Positions 20,085 through 29,538 are shown, numbered from the stretch's first letter. The stretch: DNA of 56,177 nucleotides from Enterobacter sp. CC120223-11 (GCF_900215375.1 NZ_OBEF01000025.1:1-56177); one strand, 5' to 3'. Numbers and translations: made by a program. The notes: generated from the letters alone by a model not told the origin.

Positions 20085-21753
20085 GGTCGTTACTCATCCA
20101 CTGGCGAATGACCAGCGCGACGACGCGCGGATCGTTGTCTGACATTTCGCGAATACGCTGGCTCATCACTTCGGCGCTCAGGCGCTGGTTGGCGCGACGG
20201 CTCTGCTGCTGTTCATCTTTGTTGATGTGAACCTTCACGGCCTCGCTGGTTTCACGCTCAAGCCTCGCTTCTTCCCGTGCGGCTTTCGCTTCCTCTTCGC
20301 GACGCAGGAGCTGCGGACGTACCGCCTTGCGCCACAGGATCCACGCCACCAGGGCAATCAGCAGCCAGCGTCCGGCGGACAGCATCTGGTCGATAAACGC
20401 CTGCTGTTGCCAGAACGGCAGTTCGCCAACGGTGTCGTCATTCGCGGTAAACGGCGAGTTCACCACATTGAGGGTATCGCCGCGGGTCGTGTTGTAGCCC
20501 ATTGCTTCGCGGGTCAGGTCTTCAATCTGCTTCATCTGATCGGCGGTCAACGGCAGCGGCTTACCATCCGGCAGATTTTTGTAGTTCACCACCACGGCCA
20601 CCGACAGGCGCTGAATGTCGCCGACGTTCATTTTGGTGTGGCGAATGGTGCGGTCGACTTCGTAGTTGGTGGTTTCGTTACGCGAGCTGTTACGCGGCCC
20701 GCTCTGGTTATTGGTGCTGGTATTGCGCTGCTGGCCCTGAGCGCCAGCCTGCTGGTTCGCCGGAGGCGTGGAGATCGGTGCATTCGGCGCCGGGGCAGGG
20801 GAGTTGGAGAGCGCACCCGGCACGCCGCCCGGGTTCGGGCTGCCAACCTGCTCGCTTTCATTCACCTGACGGGAGCGCATCACGGCCTGTGCAGCATCAC
20901 CGTTCGGACGGTACTGCTCTTCGGTCTGCTCTTTGTTGTCGAAGTTGATCTGCGCGGTGACCTGCGCGTGGACGTTACCGTTGCCGACAATTGGCGACAG
21001 GATCGATTCGATACGGCGCTGTACGCGGCCTTCTACATCAGAGGCGTATTTCAGCTGCGCGTCGTTAAGGTCACGATCGCCGGTCTGGGACTGGGTTAGC
21101 AGGTGACCGCCCTGATCGACGAGGGTCACGTTGCCCGGCGGCAGGCCCGCCACTGCGCTGGAAACCAGATGCACTACCGCCGCGATCTGGCCTTCGTCCA
21201 TCGCACGGCCTGGCTCGAGGTTCAGGGTCACGGAGGCGGAAGGCAGTTTCTGCTCACGCACGAACAGCGAGGGTTTTGGCATCGCCAGATGCACGCGGGC
21301 ACTTTTCACCGGACCGAGGGTTTCGATGGTGCGGGCCAGTTCGCCTTCCAGGGCGCGCTGGTAGTTCACCTGCTCGCTGAACTGGCTGATGCCGAATTTT
21401 TCCTGATCCAGCAGCTCAAAGCCGACCGCACCGCCTTTGGGCAGCCCGGCTTGCGCCAGGCGCAGGCGCAGCTCGTGCACTTTGTCGGCTGGCACTTCAA
21501 TCGCGCCGCCGCTGTCAGCAAAGCGATAAGGAATATTCATCTGCTGAAGCTGAGTGACGATGGCACCGCCGTCCTGATCGCTCAGGTTACTGAACAGCGT
21601 GCGGTAGTCCGGCTGCTTTGCCCACAGCACAAGTGCGACGACGATCGCCACCGCGGCAGCGCTGGCAACCATAAGAGGGATTTTCGGGTTAGCGCGCAGG
21701 CGAGCGACCCACTCTGGCATTTTTGATTGTGGCGTGGCCGCGGTCGCGCTCAT
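20077..21753 (-). CDS. fliF: FliF, MS-ring protein
   Basis: Forms the MS ring in the inner membrane, the first structure assembled. The 558-residue protein has two membrane helices (about 27-46 and 457-475), ring-building motifs between them and a disordered Pro/Gly/Asn/Ser-rich stretch (about 300-360). The C-terminal tail binds FliG. First gene of the fliFGHIJK run, divergent from fliE. Confidence 0.97.
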   Translation of the reverse strand: MSATAATPQSKMPEWVARLRANPKIPLMVASAAAVAIVVALVLWAKQPDYRTLFSNLSDQDGGAIVTQLQQMNIPYRFADSGGAIEVPADKVHELRLRLAQAGLPKGGAVGFELLDQEKFGISQFSEQVNYQRALEGELARTIETLGPVKSARVHLAMPKPSLFVREQKLPSASVTLNLEPGRAMDEGQIAAVVHLVSSAVAGLPPGNVTLVDQGGHLLTQSQTGDRDLNDAQLKYASDVEGRVQRRIESILSPIVGNGNVHAQVTAQINFDNKEQTEEQYRPNGDAAQAVMRSRQVNESEQVGSPNPGGVPGALSNSPAPAPNAPISTPPANQQAGAQGQQRNTSTNNQSGPRNSSRNETTNYEVDRTIRHTKMNVGDIQRLSVAVVVNYKNLPDGKPLPLTADQMKQIEDLTREAMGYNTTRGDTLNVVNSPFTANDDTVGELPFWQQQAFIDQMLSAGRWLLIALVAWILWRKAVRPQLLRREEEAKAAREEARLERETSEAVKVHINKDEQQQSRRANQRLSAEVMSQRIREMSDNDPRVVALVIRQWMSNDHE

Positions 21754-21842
21754 TGCGCACCTCGTGAATCCAGGTCGATGGCGTTAAACGTGTACAAAAG
21801 CAAGGCTGACTCCCGGTCGGCAAAGGCAAAGGGGTACTGATG

Positions 21843-21886
21843 CCATTATTTGCCGTCTGAGAATTTTCCATCGTCCAAATAGTCGG
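21843..21886. promoter_or_regulatory. Candidate FlhDC box in the fliF-fliE divergent promoter region
   Basis: An imperfect inverted repeat consists of a left arm (21843-21859) and a right arm (21869-21886). Read outward, the arms give CAGACGGCAAATAATGG and CATCGTCCAAATAGTCGG, with 9 bp between. This resembles the FlhD4C2 operator, two inverted AA(C/T)G(C/G)NNAAATA(A/G)CG-like arms spaced by about 10 bp. It sits in the 214-bp fliF-fliE gap where class II activation is expected. Confidence 0.5.
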
Positions 21887-21967
21887 GTTTTTTAGCGTTA
21901 ATTAGCGCCTTTATCTCATTGACAAACTGCTAATCTCACTCCCCATGACATCGACCAGGGGATCAAT

Positions 21968-22279
21968 ATGGCCATTACAGGTATTGAAGGGGTTCTGACG
22001 CAGATGCAGGCCGCGGCCAGCGTCGCCCGCAATCAGCAGGTGGAAGAGCAGCCCACCATCAGCTTCGCCGGGCAGCTTACCGCCGCACTCGACCGCATCA
22101 GCGAAACGCAAAACAGCGCCAAAGCGCAGGCGCAGAAATTTGCCTTAGGCGAGCCGGGGGTTGCATTGAACGATGTGATGACCGACCTGCAAAAATCATC
22201 CGTTTCGTTGCAGATGGGTATTCAGGTCAGAAACAAGCTGGTTGCTGCGTATCAGGAAGTGATGGGCATGCAGGTGTAG
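21968..22279 (+). CDS. fliE: FliE, hook-basal body junction protein
   Basis: Connects the MS ring to the proximal rod. The 103-residue protein begins [16 protein letters not shown] and ends with the typical amphipathic C-terminal helix [21 protein letters not shown]. Stands alone on the plus strand, and its stop lies 6 bp from the end of the convergent fimbrial-island regulator. Confidence 0.96.
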   Translation: MAITGIEGVLTQMQAAASVARNQQVEEQPTISFAGQLTAALDRISETQNSAKAQAQKFALGEPGVALNDVMTDLQKSSVSLQMGIQVRNKLVAAYQEVMGMQV

Positions 22280-22285
22280 TGCAGA

Positions 22286-22924
22286 TTAATACCGATCGGG
22301 AAGCTTATTCACACTAATCAGTTTCCCATTCTCGACGTTGATGTAGTCGCCCTGGCGCAGTTGGCTGAGGATCTTCATGATGCCGCTGCGTGACATCAGG
22401 GTCTTCTGGCGGATATAGCTCTCGACCGGAATAGACAGGCGATACTCTTCAGGTTCATTCATCAACAAAAGTAGCTGAATGCGGATGGCTTCGTAGGCGG
22501 TGGGGGTGATGAGGCTGGTGTGGAAATAAAAAAGCTTTCGTAACGTTTCACCACGATGCAAGGCCAACAGTTTCCATAGGTTGTGCTGGTCAATAATCTT
22601 TTCTGCCTCACCTTGTGCCAGCACGGCAATCTTGCAGGGCGTGATGGTTTTAATGAAAGTGGCGTTGTTATTAAAGGCGAAGGTAGAAAAACCCGTTAGC
22701 GCAGGCCCCTTCATGGACACCAGCATCAGATCGTCTGCATCCCTGTAGATGCTAAACATCCCCTCGGTAATGACATAGCTCTTAGCTTCTTCTCCGTAAC
22801 CATGTAAGAGCTTTGATCCCTTTGGATACTCTTTGAAGGTGAGTAAAGGTGTGATCCTTTCAATTAATTCAACGCCACTCTGGGACGTTTCATTCAGGTC
22901 TTTCGGGGGAAACGGCTTTTTCAT
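22286..22924 (-). CDS. CRP/FNR-fold transcriptional regulator (YaiV/IprA-like), copy A
   Basis: A 212-residue protein with an N-terminal cyclic-nucleotide-binding-like beta barrel (about 25-120) and a C-terminal winged helix (about 150-212). Its end, QGDYINVENGKLISVNKLP, closely resembles the E. coli YaiV/IprA C-terminus. The barrel lacks the Arg/Ser phosphate cassette of true CRP, so cAMP binding is unlikely. The ATG at 22924 follows AAGGAAAG; a GTG one codon upstream is possible. It forms a tandem pair with copy B (72-bp gap) and is probably a fimbrial regulator by context. The target is not proven. Confidence 0.8.
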   Translation of the reverse strand: MKKPFPPKDLNETSQSGVELIERITPLLTFKEYPKGSKLLHGYGEEAKSYVITEGMFSIYRDADDLMLVSMKGPALTGFSTFAFNNNATFIKTITPCKIAVLAQGEAEKIIDQHNLWKLLALHRGETLRKLFYFHTSLITPTAYEAIRIQLLLLMNEPEEYRLSIPVESYIRQKTLMSRSGIMKILSQLRQGDYINVENGKLISVNKLPDRY

Positions 22925-22996
22925 CACTTCTTTCCTTTGTAGTCAAAGTAAGAGCGCAGCCAGTTAACCAGAATAGAGCAGGAGAAAGGGTGTAGC

Positions 22997-23659
22997 TCAG
23001 TACTTTTTCGGCAGATAGTTGATGCCTTTAAGTACTCCCTTTTCCACGGTGATGTAACCCCCCGTGCGTAACTCTTGCAGGATCTTCATGATCCCGCTGC
23101 GCGATAAATATGTCCTGCTTTTAATATAGTTCGCCACCGTTGTTTTCATCCTGAATTCATCAGATTCTTTCGCCAACTCGTTCAGCTGAAAACGAATGAT
23201 GTCGTAGGAGGACATTTGATGCAGCTGTGTGCAGTGCTCATAGATACGGGACATAGTGTAGAGCAGTATCAACGTTAGCGATTTCCACAGGTTCTCCTGC
23301 AAAATAATCTGGTTGGCCTCTCGCAACGTGATTGTGCTGATTTCACACTCCTCAAGTGTGCGCAAGTAGGAAGTATCGGTGATGTTGTCCTGATTGCTCA
23401 GGCCGAAGATAAACGGCGCTGCCTCAGAGATCATCACAATGCCATCTCCCCGGCGATGTATCGCCACACTGCCTTTATGCAGGATATAGCAGACCTTGCC
23501 GCCCCCCTGGCTGTAGCTCAGGACTTTGCTTTTCGGTATGTCTACTCTCATCGTATCGATGGCAAGGTGCGCCATGAGCTGCTGAAAGGCATCTACGGGC
23601 TTAGCATTATCGGCACAGAGCGTGGAGTCTCTGGCATCAATATTCATGGTTTTATTCAT
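22997..23659 (-). CDS. CRP/FNR-fold transcriptional regulator (YaiV/IprA-like), copy B
   Basis: A 220-residue paralogue of copy A with the same layout: a barrel at about 30-130 and a winged helix with KSRTYLSRSGIMKILQEL and a final GVLKGINYLPKKY. The segment SRSGIMKIL is shared exactly with copy A and is the likely recognition region. Two ATGs (23659 and 23647) are possible; neither has a clear ribosome site. The nearest palindromic operator is 83 bp upstream of its start, which suggests autoregulation. Confidence 0.8.
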   Translation of the reverse strand: MNKTMNIDARDSTLCADNAKPVDAFQQLMAHLAIDTMRVDIPKSKVLSYSQGGGKVCYILHKGSVAIHRRGDGIVMISEAAPFIFGLSNQDNITDTSYLRTLEECEISTITLREANQIILQENLWKSLTLILLYTMSRIYEHCTQLHQMSSYDIIRFQLNELAKESDEFRMKTTVANYIKSRTYLSRSGIMKILQELRTGGYITVEKGVLKGINYLPKKY

Positions 23660-23741
23660 AAATGTGTCGATCTAATAATTCATCAAGAAAATATTAAGTG
23701 CGATTATTAACGCCTTCAGTACAGAGTCAATGCAGAGAGTG

Positions 23742-23759
23742 GTGTCTAAAAATAGACAC
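23742..23759. promoter_or_regulatory. Palindromic operator 1 of the fimbrial regulatory region
   Basis: GTGTCTA-AAAA-TAGACAC is a perfect 7-bp inverted repeat. Seen as TGTCT-N6-AGACA it has the same arm spacing as CRP-family sites (TGTGA-N6-TCACA). It lies upstream of regulator copy B. Confidence 0.7.
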
Positions 23760-23851
23760 TTGACCCAAAGAAATAGATAACGCCTTGAAATTTTCAGTCA
23801 GGAAGGTAATTAAACGATTTCTATGCGTATTTTGATGGCGAAGAATGACGT

Positions 23852-23869
23852 GTGTATAAAAATAGACAC
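23852..23869. promoter_or_regulatory. Palindromic operator 2 of the fimbrial regulatory region
   Basis: GTGTATA-AAAA-TAGACAC has the same sequence as operator 1 with a single arm mismatch. Its centre is 110 bp from that of operator 1. Confidence 0.65.
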
Positions 23870-24030
23870 TTGTTTTTTTAGAATCTTACTTCTAGCCACT
23901 AATGTATGGAAAATAATGAATTTATAGGTGGCTCGATATGTTTTATTTAAGCTGGCCTGCGCGCTTTCACTGTTTATTGTTTGTTTATGTTTGTTTCTTA
24001 TTTGTTATATCATTGGTCAAGTGAATTATC

Positions 24031-24050
24031 AGTGTCTAAACGTAGACACT
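24031..24050. promoter_or_regulatory. Palindromic operator 3 of the fimbrial regulatory region
   Basis: AGTGTCTA-AACG-TAGACACT is a perfect 8-bp inverted repeat with a different spacer. Its centre is 180 bp from operator 2 and about 240 bp upstream of the pilin ATG. The remainder of 23660-24283 is very AT-rich and contains only doubtful small ORFs. Confidence 0.7.
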
Positions 24051-24283
24051 AAAATTAATTGCCAGGAAATAAGTGTTTCTATAAATTTCACCTTAAGCAA
24101 AATGGGCCTCCACTCTTAAGCTTAAAAGTAGCGTTTCGTCACTACTGATTGGCGGTAAGAGCAGGGTGAAAAACTATTTTGTAATACTGAAATGGAAAAT
24201 ACCTGACTGAATTTATCAAGTTTAATTTGATAAAGACGTTTTAATACGTCCGGGTGAAAAATTAATATTTATAGGATAAAGTT

Positions 24284-24814
24284 ATGAAAAAAAATCTGAT
24301 CGCCGTTGCTATCGCTGCTACAGCTGTACTGTCTATGTCTAACGCTTTTGCTGCGGCTGGCACAGTAAACTTCACAGGCGAAATTCTGGATGCTGCCTGC
24401 ACCGTTGACGTGGCTTCTCAGAATCAGACTGTGGCTCTGGGTCAGTACAATAAGTCTGAATTTACTGCAGCTGGTGATACTACTGCTGCTAAGAAATTCA
24501 ATGTCGTACTGAAAGACTGCCCAGCTACCGTGACCTCTGCTCACGTAATGTTCGACGGCAAGCCAGATACCACTAACTCTTCTCTGCTGGCAATTGATAG
24601 CTCTGTTGCTGGCGCAGCAACTGGTGTGGCCATCAACCTGATGACTGCTGACAAGGCTGACCTGGGCCTGCACGGTGACAACGGCTATCGTTACACCCTG
24701 GTTTCCACTGCAGACAACACCCTGGATTTCTACGCACAGTACAAATCTACCGCAGCAGCAGTAACTGCAGGTCCGGCTAACTCAGTAGCTAACTTCTCTG
24801 TGGTTTACAACTAA
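24284..24814 (+). CDS. Major fimbrial subunit (FimA-like pilin)
   Basis: Chaperone-usher pilin. The 176-residue protein has a signal peptide (about 1-23, ending NAFA), the conserved Cys39-Cys79 pair, and a C-terminal beta-strand ending FSVVYN with the penultimate tyrosine of donor-strand-exchange pilins. Codons are strongly biased to highly expressed choices (GCT, TCT, CTG), unlike the AT-rich adhesin at the other end of the operon. An AGGATAAAGTT ribosome region precedes it. First gene of pilin-chaperone-usher-adhesin. Confidence 0.93.
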   Translation: MKKNLIAVAIAATAVLSMSNAFAAAGTVNFTGEILDAACTVDVASQNQTVALGQYNKSEFTAAGDTTAAKKFNVVLKDCPATVTSAHVMFDGKPDTTNSSLLAIDSSVAGAATGVAINLMTADKADLGLHGDNGYRYTLVSTADNTLDFYAQYKSTAAAVTAGPANSVANFSVVYN

Positions 24815-24835
24815 GTTCCGTTACCGGAAAAAATC

Positions 24836-24859
24836 AGGGCCGGATTATCGGCCCTTTTT
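24836..24859 (+). terminator. Intra-operon terminator/attenuator after the pilin gene
   Basis: AGGGCCG / CGGCCCT stem with loop GATTAT followed by T5. It lies 22 bp after the pilin stop and 16 bp before the chaperone ATG, so it probably keeps pilin transcripts in excess over chaperone and usher. Confidence 0.85.
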
Positions 24860-24874
24860 AAATTGAGACAGTGT

Positions 24875-25552
24875 ATGAACTTTTTTATCCAAGTAATGAT
24901 CATATGTATTTCCATTATCACAGGGTGCACGATTGCAAATGCCGGCATCATTATTGGCGGAACCCGTGTTGTTTATGATGGAAATAAAAAGGAAGCCTCT
25001 CTGAGCGTCAATAACCCGGACAGTACGCCGTATTTAATTCAGTCATGGGTCGAAGTGCCAGGTAATGGCGCTGAGAAAGCGCCTTTTATTATCACTCCCC
25101 CGTTGTACCGACTGGATAAAGGCCAGCAGAACGTTGAGCGTATTTTACTGGCAGGCACATTACCGCAGGATAAAGAGAGTCTGTACTGGCTGAATATTAA
25201 AGCTATTCCATCGGCAGCAGCCAAAGACAATACCCTGCAAATAGCGGTGAAAACACGCATCAAGCTGATTTATCGCCCGGCGGCGTTAAAAGGCCAGTTG
25301 CCGGAAGATCAGGCGGAGAAATTAACCTGGCAGCGCAGCGGTAACCAGATTCAGGTAACCAACCCGACCAGCCTGGTGATTAATTTTAATGAAATTACCG
25401 TCAACGGTAAAAAGCTTAACGACGTCAGCTATGTCCTGCCGGGCAGCAGCGCGCGCTTCGCTTTACCGCCGGGCGTCAGTGGTGGGGCAGTAACATTCAA
25501 AGTGATTAATGACTACGGTGGCACCGGAGAAGTGCATAACGCCAGCATTTAA
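24875..25552 (+). CDS. Periplasmic fimbrial chaperone (PapD/FimC family)
   Basis: A 225-residue two-domain Ig-fold chaperone that caps pilin subunits and delivers them to the usher. After a signal peptide (ending about residue 23, ANA) the mature start GIIIGGTRVVYDGNKKEASL holds the conserved Arg of the active cleft. The matching Lys is in VKTRIKLIYRP, and the domain-2 segment is at about 140-225. The ATG at 24875 is preferred over an in-frame TTG at 24863. Confidence 0.93.
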   Translation: MNFFIQVMIICISIITGCTIANAGIIIGGTRVVYDGNKKEASLSVNNPDSTPYLIQSWVEVPGNGAEKAPFIITPPLYRLDKGQQNVERILLAGTLPQDKESLYWLNIKAIPSAAAKDNTLQIAVKTRIKLIYRPAALKGQLPEDQAEKLTWQRSGNQIQVTNPTSLVINFNEITVNGKKLNDVSYVLPGSSARFALPPGVSGGAVTFKVINDYGGTGEVHNASI

Positions 25553-25587
25553 TAACAACAAATAATAATTAAAGGATTAAAAGGGTA

Positions 25588-28155
25588 ATGATGATGGCAC
25601 GGAAAACATTATTTCGCCCGGCAAGGCTGGCTTTCTTTGTCGCGATGGCAGTTGGCGGGCACAGTAGTCTGGCTGATGCGCGTGACTACTTTAACCCTAA
25701 ACTGGTTGAGCTTGAAAATCCTGGCACAGGTCACGCGGACCTGTCGGCGTTCGAGTCCGGCTCGCAGGCACCGGGCAAATACCATGTTGACGTGATGCTG
25801 GATGAGCAACTGGTCGACACCCTGGACGTGCAGTTCGATTCGGTGAAAGGGCCTGACGGCGAAGAGAGCCTGCAGCCCTGCCTGAGCGTGGAGCAGTTGA
25901 AAGGCTGGGGCGTGAAAACCGAACTGTTTCCGGACCTGAATAAAGGCGGAGAGTGCGCCAGGCTGGCAGCTATTCCCCAGGCCACGGCGGAGTTCCAGTT
26001 CAGCAGCCAGCGTCTGGCGCTGACCATTCCCCAGGCCGCTATCGCCATGCAGGCCCGTGGCTACGTGCCGCCGGAGCAGTGGGACAACGGCATTACCGCG
26101 CTGATGCTCAACTACAGCCTGAGCGGCGCCAACAGCTGGGCACGTAGCGGTAGCAGCAGCGACAGCAACAGCCAGTACGCCAACCTGCGTCCGGGCATTA
26201 ACATCGGCCCGTGGCGGTTGCGCAACTATTCCACCTGGAGCCGCGATGGTTCAGGTCAGGACAAATGGGATACGGTTTATACCTATGCCCAGCGCTCGAT
26301 AGTGCCACTGAAAGCTCAGTTCACCGCCGGTGACAGCTCCGCGCCTGCGGATGTGTTCGACAGCATGCCGTTTCGCGGCGTGCAGCTGGCATCCGATGAC
26401 GACATGCTGCCAGATTCGCTGAAAGGCTATGCCCCTGTGGTGCGCGGAATTGCCCGCACCAATGCCCAGGTGGTGGTGCGCCAGAACGGCTATCAGATTT
26501 ACCAGAGTTATGTGGCACCGGGTGCGTTTGAGATCACCGACATGTACCCGACTGGCGGTGCGGGTGACCTGGAGGTGACCATCAAGGAAGCCGACGGCAG
26601 CGAGCAGCACTTCACCGTACCATTTGCTTCGCTACCGGTATTGCAGCGTGAAGGGCGGATGAAGTTTGCTGTTACCGGCGGGCAGTATCGCTCGTACAGC
26701 AGCAGCGTGGATAAGACCTCATTTGCTCAGGGGACGGCGATTTACGGTCTGCCGCATGGCTTTACGCTGTACGGTGGAGTCCAGGAGTCGAGCAAGTACC
26801 AGTCGCTGGCGGCAGGTGTGGGTAAAAATATGGGCGATCTCGGGGCTTTCTCTACCGACGTGACTCAGGCATGGTCGACGCCGAAAAACCAGGATAAAGA
26901 GAACGGTCAGTCATGGCGCATTCGCTACAGCAAAAACTTTGCGGAAACCGGAACCAACTTTGCCATTGCGGGTTACCGCTACTCGACGGCAGGTTATTAC
27001 GGTATGCAGGAAGTGCTGGACTCGTATGGCGACAGCAGCGCACTCAATGACCGCCGTCGCAACCGCGCAGAGATGACGGTCAGCCAGTCATTGGGCCAGA
27101 GCTTCGGGTCTATGTCACTCAGTGCAGTGAAAGAGGACTACTGGAATTCCGGCAAGAGTACGGAATCCTACAGCGCCAGCTACAACAACTACTGGGGTGG
27201 CATCAGTTACGGACTGACCTACACCTACAGTAAAAATGGTAACGGTAGTTACGGCAACAGCAGCAATGACACCAGTAATAACAGCAGCATGAGCTACGAC
27301 AAAGACCAGATTGTGGCATTCAACGTCAGCATTCCGCTAGAGAAATTCCTGCCGCAGACGTGGGCCAACTACAATATGAACGCCAGCAAAAACAACGGCA
27401 CTACACATTCTGTGGGCATCAACGGCATGGCGCTGGAAAACAACGCGCTAAGCTGGAACGTACAGCAGGGTTACGGCACTGACGGTGTGGGCTACACCGG
27501 CAACATGAATGGTGATTACAAAGGGACCTACGGTGAAGTCACGGCAGGTTATGCCTACGACAAAAGCAGTGACCGTCTGAACTACGGCCTGCAGGGCGGC
27601 GTTATCGCCCATGCCGATGGCGTGACGCTCTCGCAGCCGTTAGGTGAAACCAACGTGCTGGTGAAGGCACCGGGTGCGAAGGGCGTTGGTATTCAGAACC
27701 AGACCGGAGCCAAAACCGACTGGCGTGGCTATACGGCAGTTAGTAACATCACGCCATACAGGAAAAATGACGTGACGCTGAGTACTGAAACGCTGCCGAA
27801 TGACGTCGAGCTGGATCTTACAACCGCTACGGTTGTTCCTACACGCGGTGCGGTAGTTCGTGCTGAATATGTGGCGAATGTCGGATTGCGTATACTTATA
27901 AATATGACTCAGAAGAACGGGCAGCCTGTTCCATTCGGCGCGATAGTAACATTATCTTTATCTCAAAACTCAAATAGTTTTATTGTTGGTGATTCTGGTC
28001 AGGTTTATTTGACTGGTGCGGAAGTGAATGGAAATCTGATAGCTAAGTGGGGAGAGAGCAAAGATCAGCAGTGTAATTCCAAATATTTAGTTTCAGATAC
28101 CATGTTAAAAGATAGCAATTCACATATTATTGCCTTGGATATAAAGTGTCAATAA
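25588..28155 (+). CDS. Fimbrial outer-membrane usher (PapC/FimD family)
   Basis: A 855-residue usher that assembles pili at the outer membrane. It has a signal peptide (about 1-31, ending ADA) and an N-terminal chaperone-binding domain (RDYFNPKLVELENPG...). A 24-strand barrel with plug follows (for example SYVAPGAFEITDMYP, about residues 310-325), then C-terminal domains. Cys-containing ends are typical of the family. Up to about 27830 the DNA is GC-rich. The last roughly 320 bp, coding the second C-terminal domain, switch abruptly to AT-rich codons like those of the adhesin that follows, so the gene looks mosaic. Confidence 0.94.
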   Translation: MMMARKTLFRPARLAFFVAMAVGGHSSLADARDYFNPKLVELENPGTGHADLSAFESGSQAPGKYHVDVMLDEQLVDTLDVQFDSVKGPDGEESLQPCLSVEQLKGWGVKTELFPDLNKGGECARLAAIPQATAEFQFSSQRLALTIPQAAIAMQARGYVPPEQWDNGITALMLNYSLSGANSWARSGSSSDSNSQYANLRPGINIGPWRLRNYSTWSRDGSGQDKWDTVYTYAQRSIVPLKAQFTAGDSSAPADVFDSMPFRGVQLASDDDMLPDSLKGYAPVVRGIARTNAQVVVRQNGYQIYQSYVAPGAFEITDMYPTGGAGDLEVTIKEADGSEQHFTVPFASLPVLQREGRMKFAVTGGQYRSYSSSVDKTSFAQGTAIYGLPHGFTLYGGVQESSKYQSLAAGVGKNMGDLGAFSTDVTQAWSTPKNQDKENGQSWRIRYSKNFAETGTNFAIAGYRYSTAGYYGMQEVLDSYGDSSALNDRRRNRAEMTVSQSLGQSFGSMSLSAVKEDYWNSGKSTESYSASYNNYWGGISYGLTYTYSKNGNGSYGNSSNDTSNNSSMSYDKDQIVAFNVSIPLEKFLPQTWANYNMNASKNNGTTHSVGINGMALENNALSWNVQQGYGTDGVGYTGNMNGDYKGTYGEVTAGYAYDKSSDRLNYGLQGGVIAHADGVTLSQPLGETNVLVKAPGAKGVGIQNQTGAKTDWRGYTAVSNITPYRKNDVTLSTETLPNDVELDLTTATVVPTRGAVVRAEYVANVGLRILINMTQKNGQPVPFGAIVTLSLSQNSNSFIVGDSGQVYLTGAEVNGNLIAKWGESKDQQCNSKYLVSDTMLKDSNSHIIALDIKCQ

Positions 28156-28276
28156 TAACTACTGGCCACTCATGTCATCTTGTTCAATTTAGATTTATTT
28201 GAGTGGATTGTTTTAATGACTTATTCATGTCTTATGATGTGTTAATGTCTACTAAATATTAGATGCAGAGGAAGAA

Positions 28277-29239
28277 ATGAAGAAGGTATTTTTAATTGCT
28301 ACTTTTATTATTTTGGTGAATTTTTATACTAATGAGGCACGCGCGAATTGCTCCCCATCTCCTGTAACCACAACTGTTTCTTTAACTCCAGCAACTATAA
28401 CGGTACCGCCTCAGACTCAACCCGGACAGCCAATTGGACCTGCCTACGGACCATTTAATGCTTCTTACGCTTCGTTAGGTAATTGTGGGTTTGTTCCCTA
28501 CATGTATCTTGCATTTAATACACCATTGACACCAACAGCGTATGCCAATATTTACGCAACATCTGTTCCTGGAGTTGGCGTCAAAGTATGGACTTCGTTC
28601 ATTTCTCTAACGTATGTTGGAAATACACCAACGTACTGGTATTTACATAACAGTTCAGGGGGGGCTGCAGGAATTACTGGGATTTATATACAGTTTTATT
28701 CTATCGGTAATATGACTTCTGGTAGAATTACATTGCCAAATCCTCTTGTTAAAGCGATGACAAGTACAAGTCAGGTAAGCCCTTTAAATACAACAATTTA
28801 TAATTATCTGGCAATAGGTAATCAGGTTTCAGTCAATGCACCAACATGCACTATTGGAAATCCGGACCAAACCGTCCAGCTTCCTCAGGTGAACGGTACG
28901 GACTTAAGGAGGAATGGTCCAGGAAGATATCCGGCCAAAAAAAGTTTTACTATAAATTTCACCTGTACTCCAGGTATGTTATTACAAACGAAATTTGAAG
29001 GTACCGCTATGTCGGGTAATAATGATGTGCTGGCTAATACAGAAAGTGGAAATGATAACGTAGGTATACAGATGGTTTATAACAATTCCCCTGTTACACT
29101 CGGTCAAAACCTCACCGTTACTAATAATGCACAAGCCTCACAGATTATGAATTTGGATTCGTATTATTTTTATAAAGGAGGATCTCTGACATCCGGTCAG
29201 ATAAAAACTGTAACTACATTTACTATTTCGTATAACTGA
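28277..29239 (+). CDS. Fimbrial tip adhesin, two-domain (FimH-like layout)
   Basis: A 320-residue secreted protein with signal peptide (about 1-23, ARA). An N-terminal receptor-binding region (24 to about 180; rich in Thr, Pro, Tyr and Asn, with Cys25 and Cys70) is followed by a C-terminal pilin domain (about 182-320) with PTCTIGNPDQTVQLPQV, the Cys191-Cys230 pair and a final ISYN. The lectin domain shows no recognisable relation to FimH or PapG by eye, so the receptor is unknown. The gene is distinctly AT-rich. It ends the pilin-chaperone-usher-adhesin operon, 121 bp after the usher. Confidence 0.85.
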   Translation: MKKVFLIATFIILVNFYTNEARANCSPSPVTTTVSLTPATITVPPQTQPGQPIGPAYGPFNASYASLGNCGFVPYMYLAFNTPLTPTAYANIYATSVPGVGVKVWTSFISLTYVGNTPTYWYLHNSSGGAAGITGIYIQFYSIGNMTSGRITLPNPLVKAMTSTSQVSPLNTTIYNYLAIGNQVSVNAPTCTIGNPDQTVQLPQVNGTDLRRNGPGRYPAKKSFTINFTCTPGMLLQTKFEGTAMSGNNDVLANTESGNDNVGIQMVYNNSPVTLGQNLTVTNNAQASQIMNLDSYYFYKGGSLTSGQIKTVTTFTISYN

Positions 29240-29538
29240 TAGTTATCATGCAGACTAGGATATACTGTTGATATTTATAATTTCTTAAACACCATTGCGT
29301 TTTGTTTTTGGTGTTATATTTGAGCTATGAATTCATTTTATTTTTTACGGTATGGTGCTATCATTAGATGAGGCAATGGAATCCTAATTAAAATAGTTTC
29401 AATTACTTCTCTTGAGTTATATTGGCATGTAATAAAAAATTTATTATTATATATTTTTTTTACTTTATGTGTATGCGGATAATGTCATCTGCATGAATGC
29501 GGTTATTGGTATTTCTTTATCGGGTGTCACGGTGTTTA
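29240..29538. other. AT-rich intergenic region
   Basis: Strongly AT-rich spacer between the adhesin and the LuxR-type gene, with runs such as TTATTATTATATATTTTTTTT. No gene, hairpin terminator or clear promoter could be defined. It is the kind of sequence bound by H-NS. Confidence 0.4.

Noticed and set aside
20227..21099. 290-codon plus-strand ORF opposite fliF
   Set aside because: Shadow of fliF; its sequence is low-complexity Arg/Val/His-rich with no recognisable family.
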